Of a stretch of DNA of 64,000 bases, positions 28,072-35,834 are shown in pieces; within the stretch, counting starts at the first letter, position 1, and every line of letters starts with the position of its first letter. The notes beneath the pieces are model-generated. The model was not told the DNA's origin and searched no databases. It saw nothing but the letters and a program-made list of their open reading frames with translations. The DNA lies in contig CAZHER010000004.1 of the NCBI GenBank assembly GCA_964532005.1, forward strand, positions 22,553 through 86,552, read 5' to 3'. The stretch is from CAYQEU01 sp964532005. Its GTDB lineage: Bacteria > Patescibacteriota > Doudnabacteria > UBA920. The translations under genes were made by a program, and so were the position numbers.

Positions 28072-29226
28072 TTATTTGAGAAGCTTAGCTATTCCTAAAG
28101 CGGTCCCATCATATGTAGTTTGTTTTTTTATTCTGAGTTTGGTTTCTTCATGCAAATATTGAATAAGCAGATTGCTTTGGGTAATCCCCCCATCTACAAT
28201 TATATTTTGAGGTTTTTGGGGCAAATCTCTGACAACTTCCGCAGTTTTTCTGGCTAACTTTTTCATTATACTGGGCAACAGCTTTTTATTTTTTAATGCT
28301 TTTGCAACTTGAACACCACTTTGTTCTATTTTTGCTTCCAACGCATATTTAATGGATTTATTTTTGTAAGGCACCAGGGTGGTATAGAATTTAGGATTGA
28401 TGGTGAATTTGGGCAAAACCTGAACAATAAAAGTTCCAGTTCCAAATGTTATTTTCGTACTGCCAGTTCTGGTGCCAGCGGCATAAGTGCTTGATTGTTG
28501 ATCGCCGCACATGGCTTGTATTGGTATAGACTTACCTAAAATTGATTTATCCAGCAAACCGAAATTACTTTGTGAAGACCTAGCATGTGGGAGCATTTTG
28601 AGGTCGATACCAAAAATTCTACACAGTTCTTTGTCCCAATTCAAAGTTTTGGTGTTATACAGAAGGGTGCGGCTGGCATTGGTATAGTCTGTTAAGTAGG
28701 GTCTTGAAAGATCAAAGTTCCACAGTATCCAGGTATCCAAAGTGCCGCACAGCAAGTTCTGACTTTTGCTTAGGTTTTGGGTCTCGGAGAGGTTGTTAAA
28801 GATCCAGTTTAATTTGGATGCAGAAAAATATGGTTCTATGTTTAGTCCCGTTTTATTTCTGACTCGTTTGGCATATTTTTTTGCCTTTTTTTTACAGAAA
28901 AGCTTGGTTCTCGAATCTTCCCATACAATAGCCGGATATATTGGTTTTCCCGTACTTTTGTTCCAAACCACCACGGTTTCTCTTTGGTTGGTAAGTCCAA
29001 AACCGGCTATTCGAGAAGGTTGGATTTTGGAATTTTGAACTGCTTTGCGCAATACCAGCTTAGATTTTTGTAAAATTTCTATAGGGTCTTGTTCAACCCT
29101 GGGTCCTGAAACTTTCTTGCTCAGCTTTGAGTATGATTTTGCGAGAACAGTATTTTTTGAATCAAAGACAAACCCCTTAACTCCAGTAGTTCCAATATCT
29201 AAAACAAGTTTGTATGTTTTATGCAT
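28072..29226 (-). CDS. Shortened FGGY-family carbohydrate kinase, glycerol kinase-like
   Basis: 384 aa, about 110 short of typical GlpK. N-terminal phosphate-binding LDIGTTGVKGFVFD, the TNQRETVVVWNKSTGKPIYPAIVWED region specific to glycerol kinases, CGTLDTWILWNF, GDQQSSTYAAG, TFGTGTFI and the C-terminal adenosine motif VDGGITQSNLLIQ are present. What is missing lies between the second-domain start and that last motif, where GlpK normally has a GVYFVPAFSGLFAPYW-like segment. It may still phosphorylate glycerol, or it could be a degraded or altered enzyme. It overlaps gpsA by 8 bp, which supports a glycerol-3-phosphate pathway role. Confidence 0.8.
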   Translation of the reverse strand: MHKTYKLVLDIGTTGVKGFVFDSKNTVLAKSYSKLSKKVSGPRVEQDPIEILQKSKLVLRKAVQNSKIQPSRIAGFGLTNQRETVVVWNKSTGKPIYPAIVWEDSRTKLFCKKKAKKYAKRVRNKTGLNIEPYFSASKLNWIFNNLSETQNLSKSQNLLCGTLDTWILWNFDLSRPYLTDYTNASRTLLYNTKTLNWDKELCRIFGIDLKMLPHARSSQSNFGLLDKSILGKSIPIQAMCGDQQSSTYAAGTRTGSTKITFGTGTFIVQVLPKFTINPKFYTTLVPYKNKSIKYALEAKIEQSGVQVAKALKNKKLLPSIMKKLARKTAEVVRDLPQKPQNIIVDGGITQSNLLIQYLHEETKLRIKKQTTYDGTALGIAKLLK

Positions 29227-30109
29227 TGTTGATGTATGCTAGGAAAGTTTTTTTAGCATTAGACTTCCCGCTCACAATTTTGTGGAGCATTTCAATAATA
29301 GGGAAGTCTGTTTTCTTCCGAGCTATTTTCCTCCAGATCACAGGAAGTGAGTTTAACCCTTCATTACTAAGTGAACACTTTCCATATTTGATCAGTTCTC
29401 GCCCTACCGTAAAATGTCTTGAGTCCGTACTAGACCCGGTCGCCACTAAATCGCCCAGTCCAGCCAGCCCCAAGAAAGTTTCGCTTTTTCCTCCAATAAC
29501 TTTCGCGGCCATTTGCATTTCTTTCATCATTTGCGTAAATAGCCAAGCTCTAGTGTTGTGGCCCAGTTCCAGACAGTCAGCCATACCAAGGGCAACAGCA
29601 TAAACATTTTTGATCACTCCTGCCAAAGCAGCCCCACGTACGTCGCTGGAATAATGCAAAGTAAAGAATTCAGCTTTGCTTAGCTTTTTGAAAGTTTTGT
29701 AAATGTTAATATTTCTAGAAGCTAGAACACCCATGGTTGGGCTTTTTTTCATGATTTCTTCTGCAAGCATCGGTCCTGCTAAAACTCCAAATTTGGTTGT
29801 GCTAAAATACTTGGCTAAAATTTCGTCCATGGTCATACCAGTAGGCTTTGCCACACCCTTGGCTAATGAAATAATGCCTACCGTATTTTTCGATACCAAC
29901 GGTTGTAGTTTTGGTAACACTTCCTTAACAGCCCATGAAGGTACACACAAAAAAATTAGATCCGCATCAGCCACAACACTTTCTAGAGACTCGTTTTTTA
30001 TTTTGGTAAGGTCACGATCCCAAAAGTGAACCGATTTTTTTGGGAATAAACTACCAATTGCTTGCCCTATTTCGCCCGCCCCAATTATTCCAATTTTAAG
30101 TTGTTTCAT
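29219..30109 (-). CDS. gpsA: Glycerol-3-phosphate dehydrogenase [NAD(P)+]
   Basis: 296 aa. The Rossmann motif IGIIGAGEIGQAIGSLF lies at the N-terminus, followed by LIFLCVPSWAVKEVL, the GVLAGPMLAEEI segment and the catalytic-region motif VIKNVYAVALGMADCLELG with Lys. C-terminal GLAGLGDLVATGSSTDSRHF and the NSLPV region fit GpsA. It interconverts dihydroxyacetone phosphate and sn-glycerol 3-phosphate, the backbone of phospholipids. With the kinase-like gene downstream it gives two routes to glycerol 3-phosphate. It begins directly after the upstream membrane-protein gene. Confidence 0.93.
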   Translation of the reverse strand: MKQLKIGIIGAGEIGQAIGSLFPKKSVHFWDRDLTKIKNESLESVVADADLIFLCVPSWAVKEVLPKLQPLVSKNTVGIISLAKGVAKPTGMTMDEILAKYFSTTKFGVLAGPMLAEEIMKKSPTMGVLASRNINIYKTFKKLSKAEFFTLHYSSDVRGAALAGVIKNVYAVALGMADCLELGHNTRAWLFTQMMKEMQMAAKVIGGKSETFLGLAGLGDLVATGSSTDSRHFTVGRELIKYGKCSLSNEGLNSLPVIWRKIARKKTDFPIIEMLHKIVSGKSNAKKTFLAYINNA

Positions 30110-30469
30110 TTATGCTCGAAAAATTTGATATAAATTGAACACTACTGCGGAGTTCACCATAACTGCTCCGGTAACCAGTGAATAGTCTTCATAGTGGACA
30201 CCTTTTACAAACAAAATGCATTGAACTACAAACACAGCCATAGGAAGCACGGATGAAACATGAGTTGCGCTACCCGCTTTTCGGATGATCCAGCCTTGGT
30301 GCCAGTACCCACCTGCAACTATCATCCAACAAAGAATAAGCACGGCGCTCCAAATATTTTGAGCTGTCCAAAAGGAGGGAATGCTGGAAAGTAGGGTATA
30401 GGCCAGGAAAGTTCCACTTGCTACGAAAGTCAAACCAAGAAAAATTTCCCAATGTATTTTTTTAAACAT
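30110..30469 (-). CDS. Four-helix membrane protein, unknown
   Basis: 119 aa with four predicted transmembrane helices. I recognise no family. It overlaps the preceding gene by 8 bp and abuts gpsA, so it belongs to the same operon. Confidence 0.65.
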   Translation of the reverse strand: MFKKIHWEIFLGLTFVASGTFLAYTLLSSIPSFWTAQNIWSAVLILCWMIVAGGYWHQGWIIRKAGSATHVSSVLPMAVFVVQCILFVKGVHYEDYSLVTGAVMVNSAVVFNLYQIFRA

Positions 30470-30959
30470 TATGATTTAATTTATTTTTTTGTTGAGAATA
30501 TATAATGCCGGCAACTATAGTGCCGAGTAGGAATATTGAAGCTCCGGCAAAGCAGGGGGTCAGAAACGGATTGGTAATGGGAGTGGCTGAACATCCTAGT
30601 ACCGGCCCATTTCCTGCGCCATAAAAAGCTATAAATTCTTTGGCAACATTATACCAAGCGAATATTGTCCCAGCCGCCAGAAACCACCATAGGTAGTGTT
30701 GGTATTTCGTTGTTTTTGCTTTGTTTCTATTGCGATAAATATAGATAGACCATAATAAAGCTATTAAGAATCCCAAGGCTCCGTAAAAGCAAGGCTCAGT
30801 TACCGGGTTAGGTATAAAACAGTCCTTGATCTTGAAAATAGTACCTTCATACCCGTAAAAGCGGATGAAGTTTTGGATAGTGCTGTTCCAAGCAAAAATT
30901 GCTCCGCTGAGGAGAAAAAGTATTTGTGCTTGTAGAAATCTTTGTATGCTCACTATCAT
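30462..30959 (-). CDS. Membrane protein with duplicated two-helix Cys-containing unit
   Basis: 165 aa with four transmembrane helices arranged as two similar halves. Each half has an IFAW start, a short FYG segment, a loop with a Cys, then a Pro-rich stretch ending PCF(Y/A)GA and a second helix. Loop cysteines (DCFIPNPVTEPC and GCSATPITNPFLTPC) could form disulfides outside the membrane. The layout is reminiscent of small redox-active membrane proteins, but I cannot name a family. A TATAAT ends six bases before the ATG, so it heads the gpsA operon. Confidence 0.65.
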   Translation of the reverse strand: MIVSIQRFLQAQILFLLSGAIFAWNSTIQNFIRFYGYEGTIFKIKDCFIPNPVTEPCFYGALGFLIALLWSIYIYRNRNKAKTTKYQHYLWWFLAAGTIFAWYNVAKEFIAFYGAGNGPVLGCSATPITNPFLTPCFAGASIFLLGTIVAGIIYSQQKNKLNHNV

Positions 30960-30965
30960 ACCTAT

Positions 30966-30971
30966 ATTATA
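30966..30971 (-). promoter_or_regulatory. -10 element of the gpsA / kinase operon
   Basis: TATAAT on the minus strand, six bases from the ATG at 30959, predicting a leaderless operon mRNA. Confidence 0.6.
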
Positions 30972-31082
30972 TGCTTCAATTGTCTAAAATCAAATACTCG
31001 ACAGGGGTAGTCTGGACGCTGGAAAGTTTATTTGGCCTCAGTTAATCAAAGCTTAAATTTACTTAATCGACCAAGCGGCCAT

Positions 31083-31763
31083 CTATTCACGAGTATAGTA
31101 GGCAGATATTTTTTCTAAGAACTGTTTCAACAGTTCGTTCAAGTGCTCTCGGTAAGGCTTATAAGATTCAAGGTCGATTTCATCAATTATTTGATCAGCG
31201 CTTGCTCCTTGTGCCAAAGTAAAATGGTCGTCATAATCGCTACCTCTTTCTAATTCTACATTCCCCTCAATTATAATTATTTCGGGTATACCTTCCCCCA
31301 AATCTCTATTTTCTCCCAAAACTTCTTTGTTGGTTCGTTTGCCGTGATGAGCATATCTTTGCAAAAGTAAATAAAATGATTTAACAAATTCTTCGGGGTG
31401 GTAAATAAAGTATTGTGCCGTCGCTCTCTGTGTCTTGTTTCCTCTTTTAACAAAAGCACCAACATTAGTATGCCGAGACCGGAAACCATTTTGCTTGATA
31501 TTTTCAATAAATCTAGTAGTAACAGTTTCCTCGTCCTTTTTTATACCAACCGAAGTTATATGTATAACTGGCAATTCTAGTCGCTCTTGATTCAATAACT
31601 GCATAGTTGATAATATGCTGGTTTTTAATTCAGGATTTTGTTCTAATAAGTTTCGGGCGAATATATCTAAAGTTTTTTGGCTTGGTTTCTCTACAGCCGG
31701 CTGTCCTTGTTCGAAACTGAAAATTGAAGGATCTAATTCAGTAAATGAGCTTATTTTGTCCAT
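31083..31763 (-). CDS. Hypothetical protein
   Basis: 226 aa, soluble, no signal peptide. The central part contains ENIKQNGFRSRHTNVGAF and AQYFIYHPEEFVKSFYLLL, then IPEIIIIEG and a C-terminal charged helix. I do not recognise a family. It lies alone between the gpsA operon and pyrD. Confidence 0.65.
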   Translation of the reverse strand: MDKISSFTELDPSIFSFEQGQPAVEKPSQKTLDIFARNLLEQNPELKTSILSTMQLLNQERLELPVIHITSVGIKKDEETVTTRFIENIKQNGFRSRHTNVGAFVKRGNKTQRATAQYFIYHPEEFVKSFYLLLQRYAHHGKRTNKEVLGENRDLGEGIPEIIIIEGNVELERGSDYDDHFTLAQGASADQIIDEIDLESYKPYREHLNELLKQFLEKISAYYTRE

Positions 31764-31883
31764 ATGTATCCAGATAAAACTTAAAATAAATTTACCCTAA
31801 TAATACTCCTTCTTAATACACTGTGCCATCGTGCCAAAATTTTGTAAAGTTCCACCTCATTGAACCAGCATCGGGCTTTTTAA

Positions 31884-31911
31884 TTGACTAAGATAATCGG
31901 GGGTGTAGTAT
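31884..31911 (+). promoter_or_regulatory. Promoter of pyrD, predicted leaderless
   Basis: TTGACT (31884-31889), a 16-bp spacer and TAGTAT (31906-31911) six bases before the ATG at 31918. An overlapping TATAAA (31909-31914) is an alternative -10. Confidence 0.6.
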
Positions 31912-31917
31912 AAAGGT

Positions 31918-33012
31918 ATGGGATTATTTAGCTTTTTGTATAGTAACATTTTTAAACCTGCCGCTTTTGCCCTAGATCCGGAGTTTATTCATGACACCAT
32001 TTTGGGGTTTGGTAAAATTTTGGGGAAATTTTCTATCTCCAGAGCAATTGTTGAAAAGATTTTTAGTTATAGAAGCCCCATCCTCGAACAAACAATTTTA
32101 GGCATTAAGTTTATTAACCCAATCGGGTTATCTGCAGGGTTTGATAAGAACGCCGAGTTATTAGATATCTTGCCAAGTGTTGGATTCGGTTTCACCGAAG
32201 TCGGGTCGATTACAGGGGAACCGTGCGAAGGTAACAACAAAAAAAGGTTATGGCGCTTGCCAAAATCAAAATCCTTACTTGTGAATTATGGTTTAAAAAA
32301 TGATGGAGCTCAAAAAGTTAGCGATCGATTGCGAACGAAAAAATTTGCATTCCCTGTCGGAATCAGTGTGGCAAAAACCAACAGTGCTAAAACAGTAGAT
32401 ACAGGTAGCGGTGTGGCAGATTATGTTAAGGTTCATAAATTATTTGCTAATATTGGCGATTACACCACAATAAATATCAGCTGCCCCAATGCTTATGGTG
32501 GGCAACCTTTCACCGACCCGGGGCGTTTAGAAAATTTATTAACAGAAATTGATAGAATAGAAACTTCTAAGCCAACATTCGTTAAATTTTCGCCTGATAT
32601 GAGCGAGTCACAATTGGATTCATTGTTGGCAGTTTTGGAAAAACATAAGGTTGCAGGAATAGTTTGCACCAACCTAACAAAGAAAAGAGATTTAGAGTCA
32701 ATAAAAGATGGTTACATTCCAGAAGTTGGCGGGATGAGCGGCAAGGTGGTTGAGGATCTGTCTAATAAACTATTGTCCGATGTGTACCGGAAGACAAACG
32801 GAAAATATATCCTAATTGGCTCTGGTGGGGTATTTACAGCAGAGGATGCTTACAAAAAAATTCGTTTAGGAGCAAGCCTGATACAATTGATTACAGGCAT
32901 GGTTTACCAGGGACCACAAGTTATAGGGGAGATCAATAAGAATTTGGAATCATTATTAATTCGTGACGGGTTTGAAAATATTTCCGAAGCTATTGGAGTT
33001 GATAATAAATAA
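31918..33012 (+). CDS. pyrD: Dihydroorotate dehydrogenase, class 2-like
   Basis: 364 aa. The N-terminal extension, ALDPEFIHDTILGFG, GIKFINPIGLSAGFDKNAE and VGSITGEPCEGNNKKRLWR follow membrane-associated class 2 enzymes. C-terminal IGSGGVFTAEDAYKKIRLGASLIQ binds the FMN phosphate. The enzyme oxidises dihydroorotate to orotate for UMP synthesis, normally using quinone. The catalytic-base motif reads NISCPNAYGG. Class 2 enzymes usually have Ser here, while class 1 enzymes have Cys, so this is a mixed type. No other pyrimidine genes are nearby. Confidence 0.92.
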   Translation: MGLFSFLYSNIFKPAAFALDPEFIHDTILGFGKILGKFSISRAIVEKIFSYRSPILEQTILGIKFINPIGLSAGFDKNAELLDILPSVGFGFTEVGSITGEPCEGNNKKRLWRLPKSKSLLVNYGLKNDGAQKVSDRLRTKKFAFPVGISVAKTNSAKTVDTGSGVADYVKVHKLFANIGDYTTINISCPNAYGGQPFTDPGRLENLLTEIDRIETSKPTFVKFSPDMSESQLDSLLAVLEKHKVAGIVCTNLTKKRDLESIKDGYIPEVGGMSGKVVEDLSNKLLSDVYRKTNGKYILIGSGGVFTAEDAYKKIRLGASLIQLITGMVYQGPQVIGEINKNLESLLIRDGFENISEAIGVDNK

Positions 33013-33240
33013 TTGCTAGTCGAGACCGAAAGTAAAGCAGACTGGGATATACCCAATAAAACTGTCTTGGAAGGTGATGAAAGTGGTTCCTATTTCTCTA
33101 TGTCATGGGGCGAGATGGCGCGGTGTCCAGGAAAAGCAATAGTTGATTTCTCTTATCTTAGTCACAGTGATAGACAGATTATTGAACAAAAGTTAGGCAA
33201 AGATTTTTACGGAGTTCCATATACGGGGCGTAACACTTAA
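33013..33240 (+). CDS. Small hypothetical protein next to pyrD
   Basis: 75 aa if started at TTG 33013, immediately after the pyrD stop. It contains SYFSMSWGEMARCPGKAIVDF and a helical QIIEQKLGKDF end. There is no clear ribosome binding site; translation could be coupled to pyrD. No family recognised. Confidence 0.4.
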   Translation: MLVETESKADWDIPNKTVLEGDESGSYFSMSWGEMARCPGKAIVDFSYLSHSDRQIIEQKLGKDFYGVPYTGRNT

Positions 33241-33295
33241 GTTGTCATAGTTTATTAGAGAGTTCAGAGTTGATATAAAATTAGCTTTATCAAAA

Positions 33296-33384
33296 CAGAA
33301 AAGTTTTCATTTCTCGTTGGTCTATTGTATTTTGCTAAAATGGAAAACTTTTCTTGCACCAATAAAACCAAATCAAAAACACCC
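33296..33384 (+). repeat. 89-bp direct repeat, left copy flanking the deformylase gene
   Basis: Aligns without gaps to 34068-34156 at about 82% identity. Inside this copy GAAAAGTTTTC and its reverse complement GAAAACTTTTC form a long imperfect hairpin. The repeats lie on either side of the 33509-34039 gene. Confidence 0.75.
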
Positions 33385-33508
33385 TTTTGGGTGATTGAAG
33401 TTTTGTTGGTAGGCATCGTCTGAACGGCTGGAAAACTTATTTGGCTTTGGTAAGCGAGTTATACAGGTGCTTTACGCAGGTGGTTATCAAAGGGGAGTGA
33501 AAACACAT

Positions 33509-34039
33509 TTATTGCTTAAGACTTTTTATGTACTTGGTTCGTTCCATAATTTTTTTAGAGTTCATAAACTTATCAATACAGACAATTCCTTGAAGATGAT
33601 CATATTCATGCTGAATAACTTTTGCCAGTAAACCCTTAGCTTCTAAAATAAACACTTTCCCATTTTCGTTGAGAGCCTTTATTTTAATAGTCTTAGGACG
33701 TTTTACTTGTCCGAACAGTTGAGCATTAACTAAACTACCACAGCCTTCATACATGACTGATTGGTCTTTTGAGTAAGAAATAATCTTAGGATTGATAAAT
33801 ACACGAATGTTATCAATATCTTTCAAGCTTTTTCTAATCTTAGTTTTGCGCAATTCAGTTACAAATATTTGTAAATCAACCCCGATTTGATTAGCAGCCA
33901 TTCCTACTAATTCATGCTTTCTCATAGAATCGACCAAATCCTTAATAGTTTTGACAACTTTTGGAGAAGCAAAATTATTAACTCGATTACACTTATTCCT
34001 TATTATTGGATTACCGATTTGTACAGTTGGTTTCATCAT
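33509..34039 (-). CDS. def: Peptide deformylase-like protein
   Basis: 176 aa. The three deformylase motifs are recognisable: GMAANQIG for GxGLAAxQ, YEGCGSL for EGCLS with the metal-binding Cys, and QHEYDHLQG with the two His ligands and catalytic Glu. It removes formyl from nascent N-termini. The motif I Pro-to-Asn and motif II Leu-to-Gly changes suggest a divergent member. TACACT ends six bases before the ATG at 34039 (a second ATG follows at 34036). The gene is bracketed by two 89-bp direct repeats, which suggests it moved as a unit. Confidence 0.88.
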   Translation of the reverse strand: MMKPTVQIGNPIIRNKCNRVNNFASPKVVKTIKDLVDSMRKHELVGMAANQIGVDLQIFVTELRKTKIRKSLKDIDNIRVFINPKIISYSKDQSVMYEGCGSLVNAQLFGQVKRPKTIKIKALNENGKVFILEAKGLLAKVIQHEYDHLQGIVCIDKFMNSKKIMERTKYIKSLKQ

Positions 34040-34067
34040 AGACTAAGTGTACTCCTTTTATTTAAAC

Positions 34068-34156
34068 CAGAAAAGTTTTCGTTCTACGCTGCTCTTCTCA
34101 ATTTTGCCAAAATGGAAAACCTATCTTTCATCAATAAAACCAAATCAAAAACGCCC
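34068..34156 (+). repeat. 89-bp direct repeat, right copy
   Basis: Partner of 33296-33384. Its hairpin is more decayed. The outer ends (13 bp left, 20 bp near the right) are best conserved. Confidence 0.75.
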
Positions 34157-34372
34157 GGTTAGGTGTTCTATAGTTTTTGGTAGCGCGCGACTAGCAACCA
34201 CTCGAATTTTCCAGAAATGGTACGTTAAAATCTTCCGCTTCTATCGGAGGCGGATCAATTCGAAACGACTGGTCAAAGGTGATTGTGAACTACCTCTGGC
34301 ACCATAAGCGTAAAACTAAACTCAAACACTTTCAGGATACAAATTATGTCTATGCGGCGGTAGGCTGAAAAT
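34157..34372 (+). pseudogene. Gene-poor stretch with a possible decayed reading frame
   Basis: No intact gene seen. From 34195 a frame stays open for 57 codons to a TGA at 34366-34368 without an ATG. It encodes a basic peptide ending near HHKRKTKLKHFQDTNYVY, perhaps a remnant. The rest shows nothing I can assign. Confidence 0.2.
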
Positions 34373-34549
34373 TTAGACAGATGTGTCGGATGGTTTGGTT
34401 AAACCAGTTAAGATTGAGTTGCGTTCTTTCTTCCAGTTCTCGCGGCGACGCTTACGACTGCTCACTTTGGCGTCGTATTTGCTGGTCCAGGCACCTCGGC
34501 TGTGCTTGGCACCATTGTAGTCAGTTTTCTTGAGCTTTTCTAGAGCCAT
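34373..34549 (-). CDS. Tiny basic protein
   Basis: 58 aa, MALEKLKKTDYNGAKHSRG followed by a strongly basic centre with SSRKRRRENWKKER. The composition suggests nucleic-acid or ribosome binding; no family recognised. It lies 88 nt downstream of the zinc-ribbon gene on the same strand and has the same GC-richer codon use, so I place it in the NYN operon. A perfect 8-bp hairpin (34600-34622) lies in the spacer. Confidence 0.55.
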   Translation of the reverse strand: MALEKLKKTDYNGAKHSRGAWTSKYDAKVSSRKRRRENWKKERNSILTGLTKPSDTSV

Positions 34550-34637
34550 ATTTTTATCAAATTTTGTTCTCTCAATTAAACCAGAAATCTACCCTTTATT
34601 ACTAATTATTCAAAAATTAGTAGATCTTTAGTAGTTC

Positions 34638-35033
34638 CTACCGTTTGCGTTTGGCTGAACCATGGCCTTGATGTTTAGAAAGTGGTTCGTCAGCGTGATG
34701 AACAACTTGTCCGGTTCTAGGATCAGTAACTGTTTCTTGGTAGGCATCATTGTCGCGGTCGATGATTCTTTTGAGCTTCATCCATAAACCTGTTTTTCGG
34801 TGCAGATCATCACCAACTTTTTGTTCAATGAATGGCCGCTTTTGTCTGGGGCGCTTGCCTTTGATGCCCAGCATCTCATGTATCGTGATCGTGTCACTTA
34901 TGGCGACATGGAATGACCGAGCTTTTGATCCGCACTGTGAACATGGGCTGCGATTTTCGAATGCAAGGCCAGGGGATTCAAATATCTCCGTGTCACAGTC
35001 CTGGCAGTACATATTGGTTTGGGTGTTACTCAT
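34638..35033 (-). CDS. Zinc-ribbon hypothetical protein
   Basis: 131 aa from the ATG at 35033 (MSNTQTNMYCQDC). A CxxC...CxxC zinc ribbon (CQDC, then CSQC) fills the first 45 residues. A conserved-looking C-terminal part includes KSGDDL-like KVGDDLHRKTGLW, IIDRDNDAYQE and a basic end GHGSAKRKR. I recall similar proteins scattered among unrelated bacteria, without a known role. It starts 10 nt after the NYN gene stop, so it is cotranscribed with it. Confidence 0.7.
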   Translation of the reverse strand: MSNTQTNMYCQDCDTEIFESPGLAFENRSPCSQCGSKARSFHVAISDTITIHEMLGIKGKRPRQKRPFIEQKVGDDLHRKTGLWMKLKRIIDRDNDAYQETVTDPRTGQVVHHADEPLSKHQGHGSAKRKR

Positions 35034-35043
35034 AGGTCTAAGT

Positions 35044-35673
35044 TTACCAGCCGACCGGTTTGGAAAAAGTCCCGGCCTCATCCGTCAGAGTATTGGGGAA
35101 GAGACTCTTGGCCAGAACCCAGGGCCGGACTTGCTTGATGAAACTGGCGTGTTTTTGTAGCTGGAAGCTGGGCTTGGGATGGGGATTAATAATGCCAACA
35201 GGCAGTTTTAGCTCCTCGCGCACGATTCTCACCGGCTCAAGTAGATCAGAGTCATTGGTAATTAGCACCGCGACGTCGAAAGCTTTGTTGTAGGCATCGC
35301 GAAGTAAATGCGTCGCAATATTAACGTCTGAGCCTTTCTCTTCCGTCTTGATGACCCATACTGGATTCTTGCGACCATCGCTGTGAGCTGGGTCAAGAGG
35401 CATCTTTACCGGATGGCTCAAGAAACTACCTTCGATTATTGAAAGATTGGGAAGAGTGCGCAGAGCCCGCCAGTAGGTTTGTTGCCTCACTGGCTGATCT
35501 GGATCTTTGGACCGGGCACTGACCGCTGCGGTGAAGTATTTGATTTCGTGAATGGTGTTTTTGGGGAGGAGGTTTTGACAGAACTGTCTGAGGTCAAGCC
35601 ACTTGTAAGGGCTGTCTTTGATCGAGCCGTAGTAGAAATTGAAACCATCCACGTACACATTGGTGCGACGCAT
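35044..35673 (-). CDS. NYN-domain (LabA/DUF88-like) putative ribonuclease
   Basis: 209 aa. NYN/PIN-like fold motifs are clear: VYVDGFNFYYGSI near the N-terminus, KGSDVNIATHLLRDA in the middle and VAVLITNDSDLLEPV, supplying the acidic metal-binding residues. NYN proteins are predicted metal-dependent RNases or act in RNA turnover and defence islands. Codon use is GC-richer than most of the window, suggesting transfer. The mRNA leader has a consensus promoter but also a strong terminator-like hairpin before the start. Zinc-ribbon and basic mini-protein genes follow in the same direction. Confidence 0.85.
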   Translation of the reverse strand: MRRTNVYVDGFNFYYGSIKDSPYKWLDLRQFCQNLLPKNTIHEIKYFTAAVSARSKDPDQPVRQQTYWRALRTLPNLSIIEGSFLSHPVKMPLDPAHSDGRKNPVWVIKTEEKGSDVNIATHLLRDAYNKAFDVAVLITNDSDLLEPVRIVREELKLPVGIINPHPKPSFQLQKHASFIKQVRPWVLAKSLFPNTLTDEAGTFSKPVGW

Positions 35674-35691
35674 GAGGGAGAAGTAATTGAT

Positions 35692-35726
35692 AAAAAAGCA
35701 GAGGCTACCCCGGAAGGGATAGCCTC
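35692..35726 (-). terminator. Attenuator-like terminator in the NYN operon leader
   Basis: An 11-bp stem with one G-U pair (35726-35716 with 35711-35701), loop of 4, then TGC and six T on the minus strand. It lies between the promoter and the start codon at 35673, so most transcripts may stop here unless something prevents folding. Confidence 0.8.
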
Positions 35727-35764
35727 GCGCCCTACCACCGAAGCGATAGGGGGGATATGTTTTT

Positions 35765-35792
35765 ATTATACCGATTTCGTAAATACTGTCAA
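35765..35792 (-). promoter_or_regulatory. Promoter of the NYN operon
   Basis: Minus-strand TTGACA (35792-35787), a 16-bp spacer and TATAAT (35770-35765). Transcription starts near 35758, giving a leader of about 85 nt. Confidence 0.85.
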
Positions 35793-35799
35793 TAGTGTA

Positions 35800-35834
35800 A
35801 ATTGACCTAAACCATTGAAAATGGTATAGTTAGC
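35800..35834 (+). repeat. 35-bp promoter-bearing direct repeat, left copy
   Basis: Identical to 36486-36520 except one base. It contains TTGACC, a 17-bp spacer and TATAGT on the plus strand. This copy points into the 3' end of the minus-strand HAD gene, whose stop codon (35830-35832) lies within it. Confidence 0.9.

Noticed and set aside
31764..31917. Search for a riboswitch before pyrD
   Set aside because: The promoter lies directly at the start codon, leaving no transcribed leader.
34047..34307. 86-codon plus-strand frame across the right 89-bp repeat
   Set aside because: It starts inside the deformylase promoter region, has no ribosome binding site, and half of it is the non-coding repeat.
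35479..35805. Plus-strand frame antisense to the NYN gene
   Set aside because: It mirrors the well-supported NYN frame and crosses its terminator and promoter.
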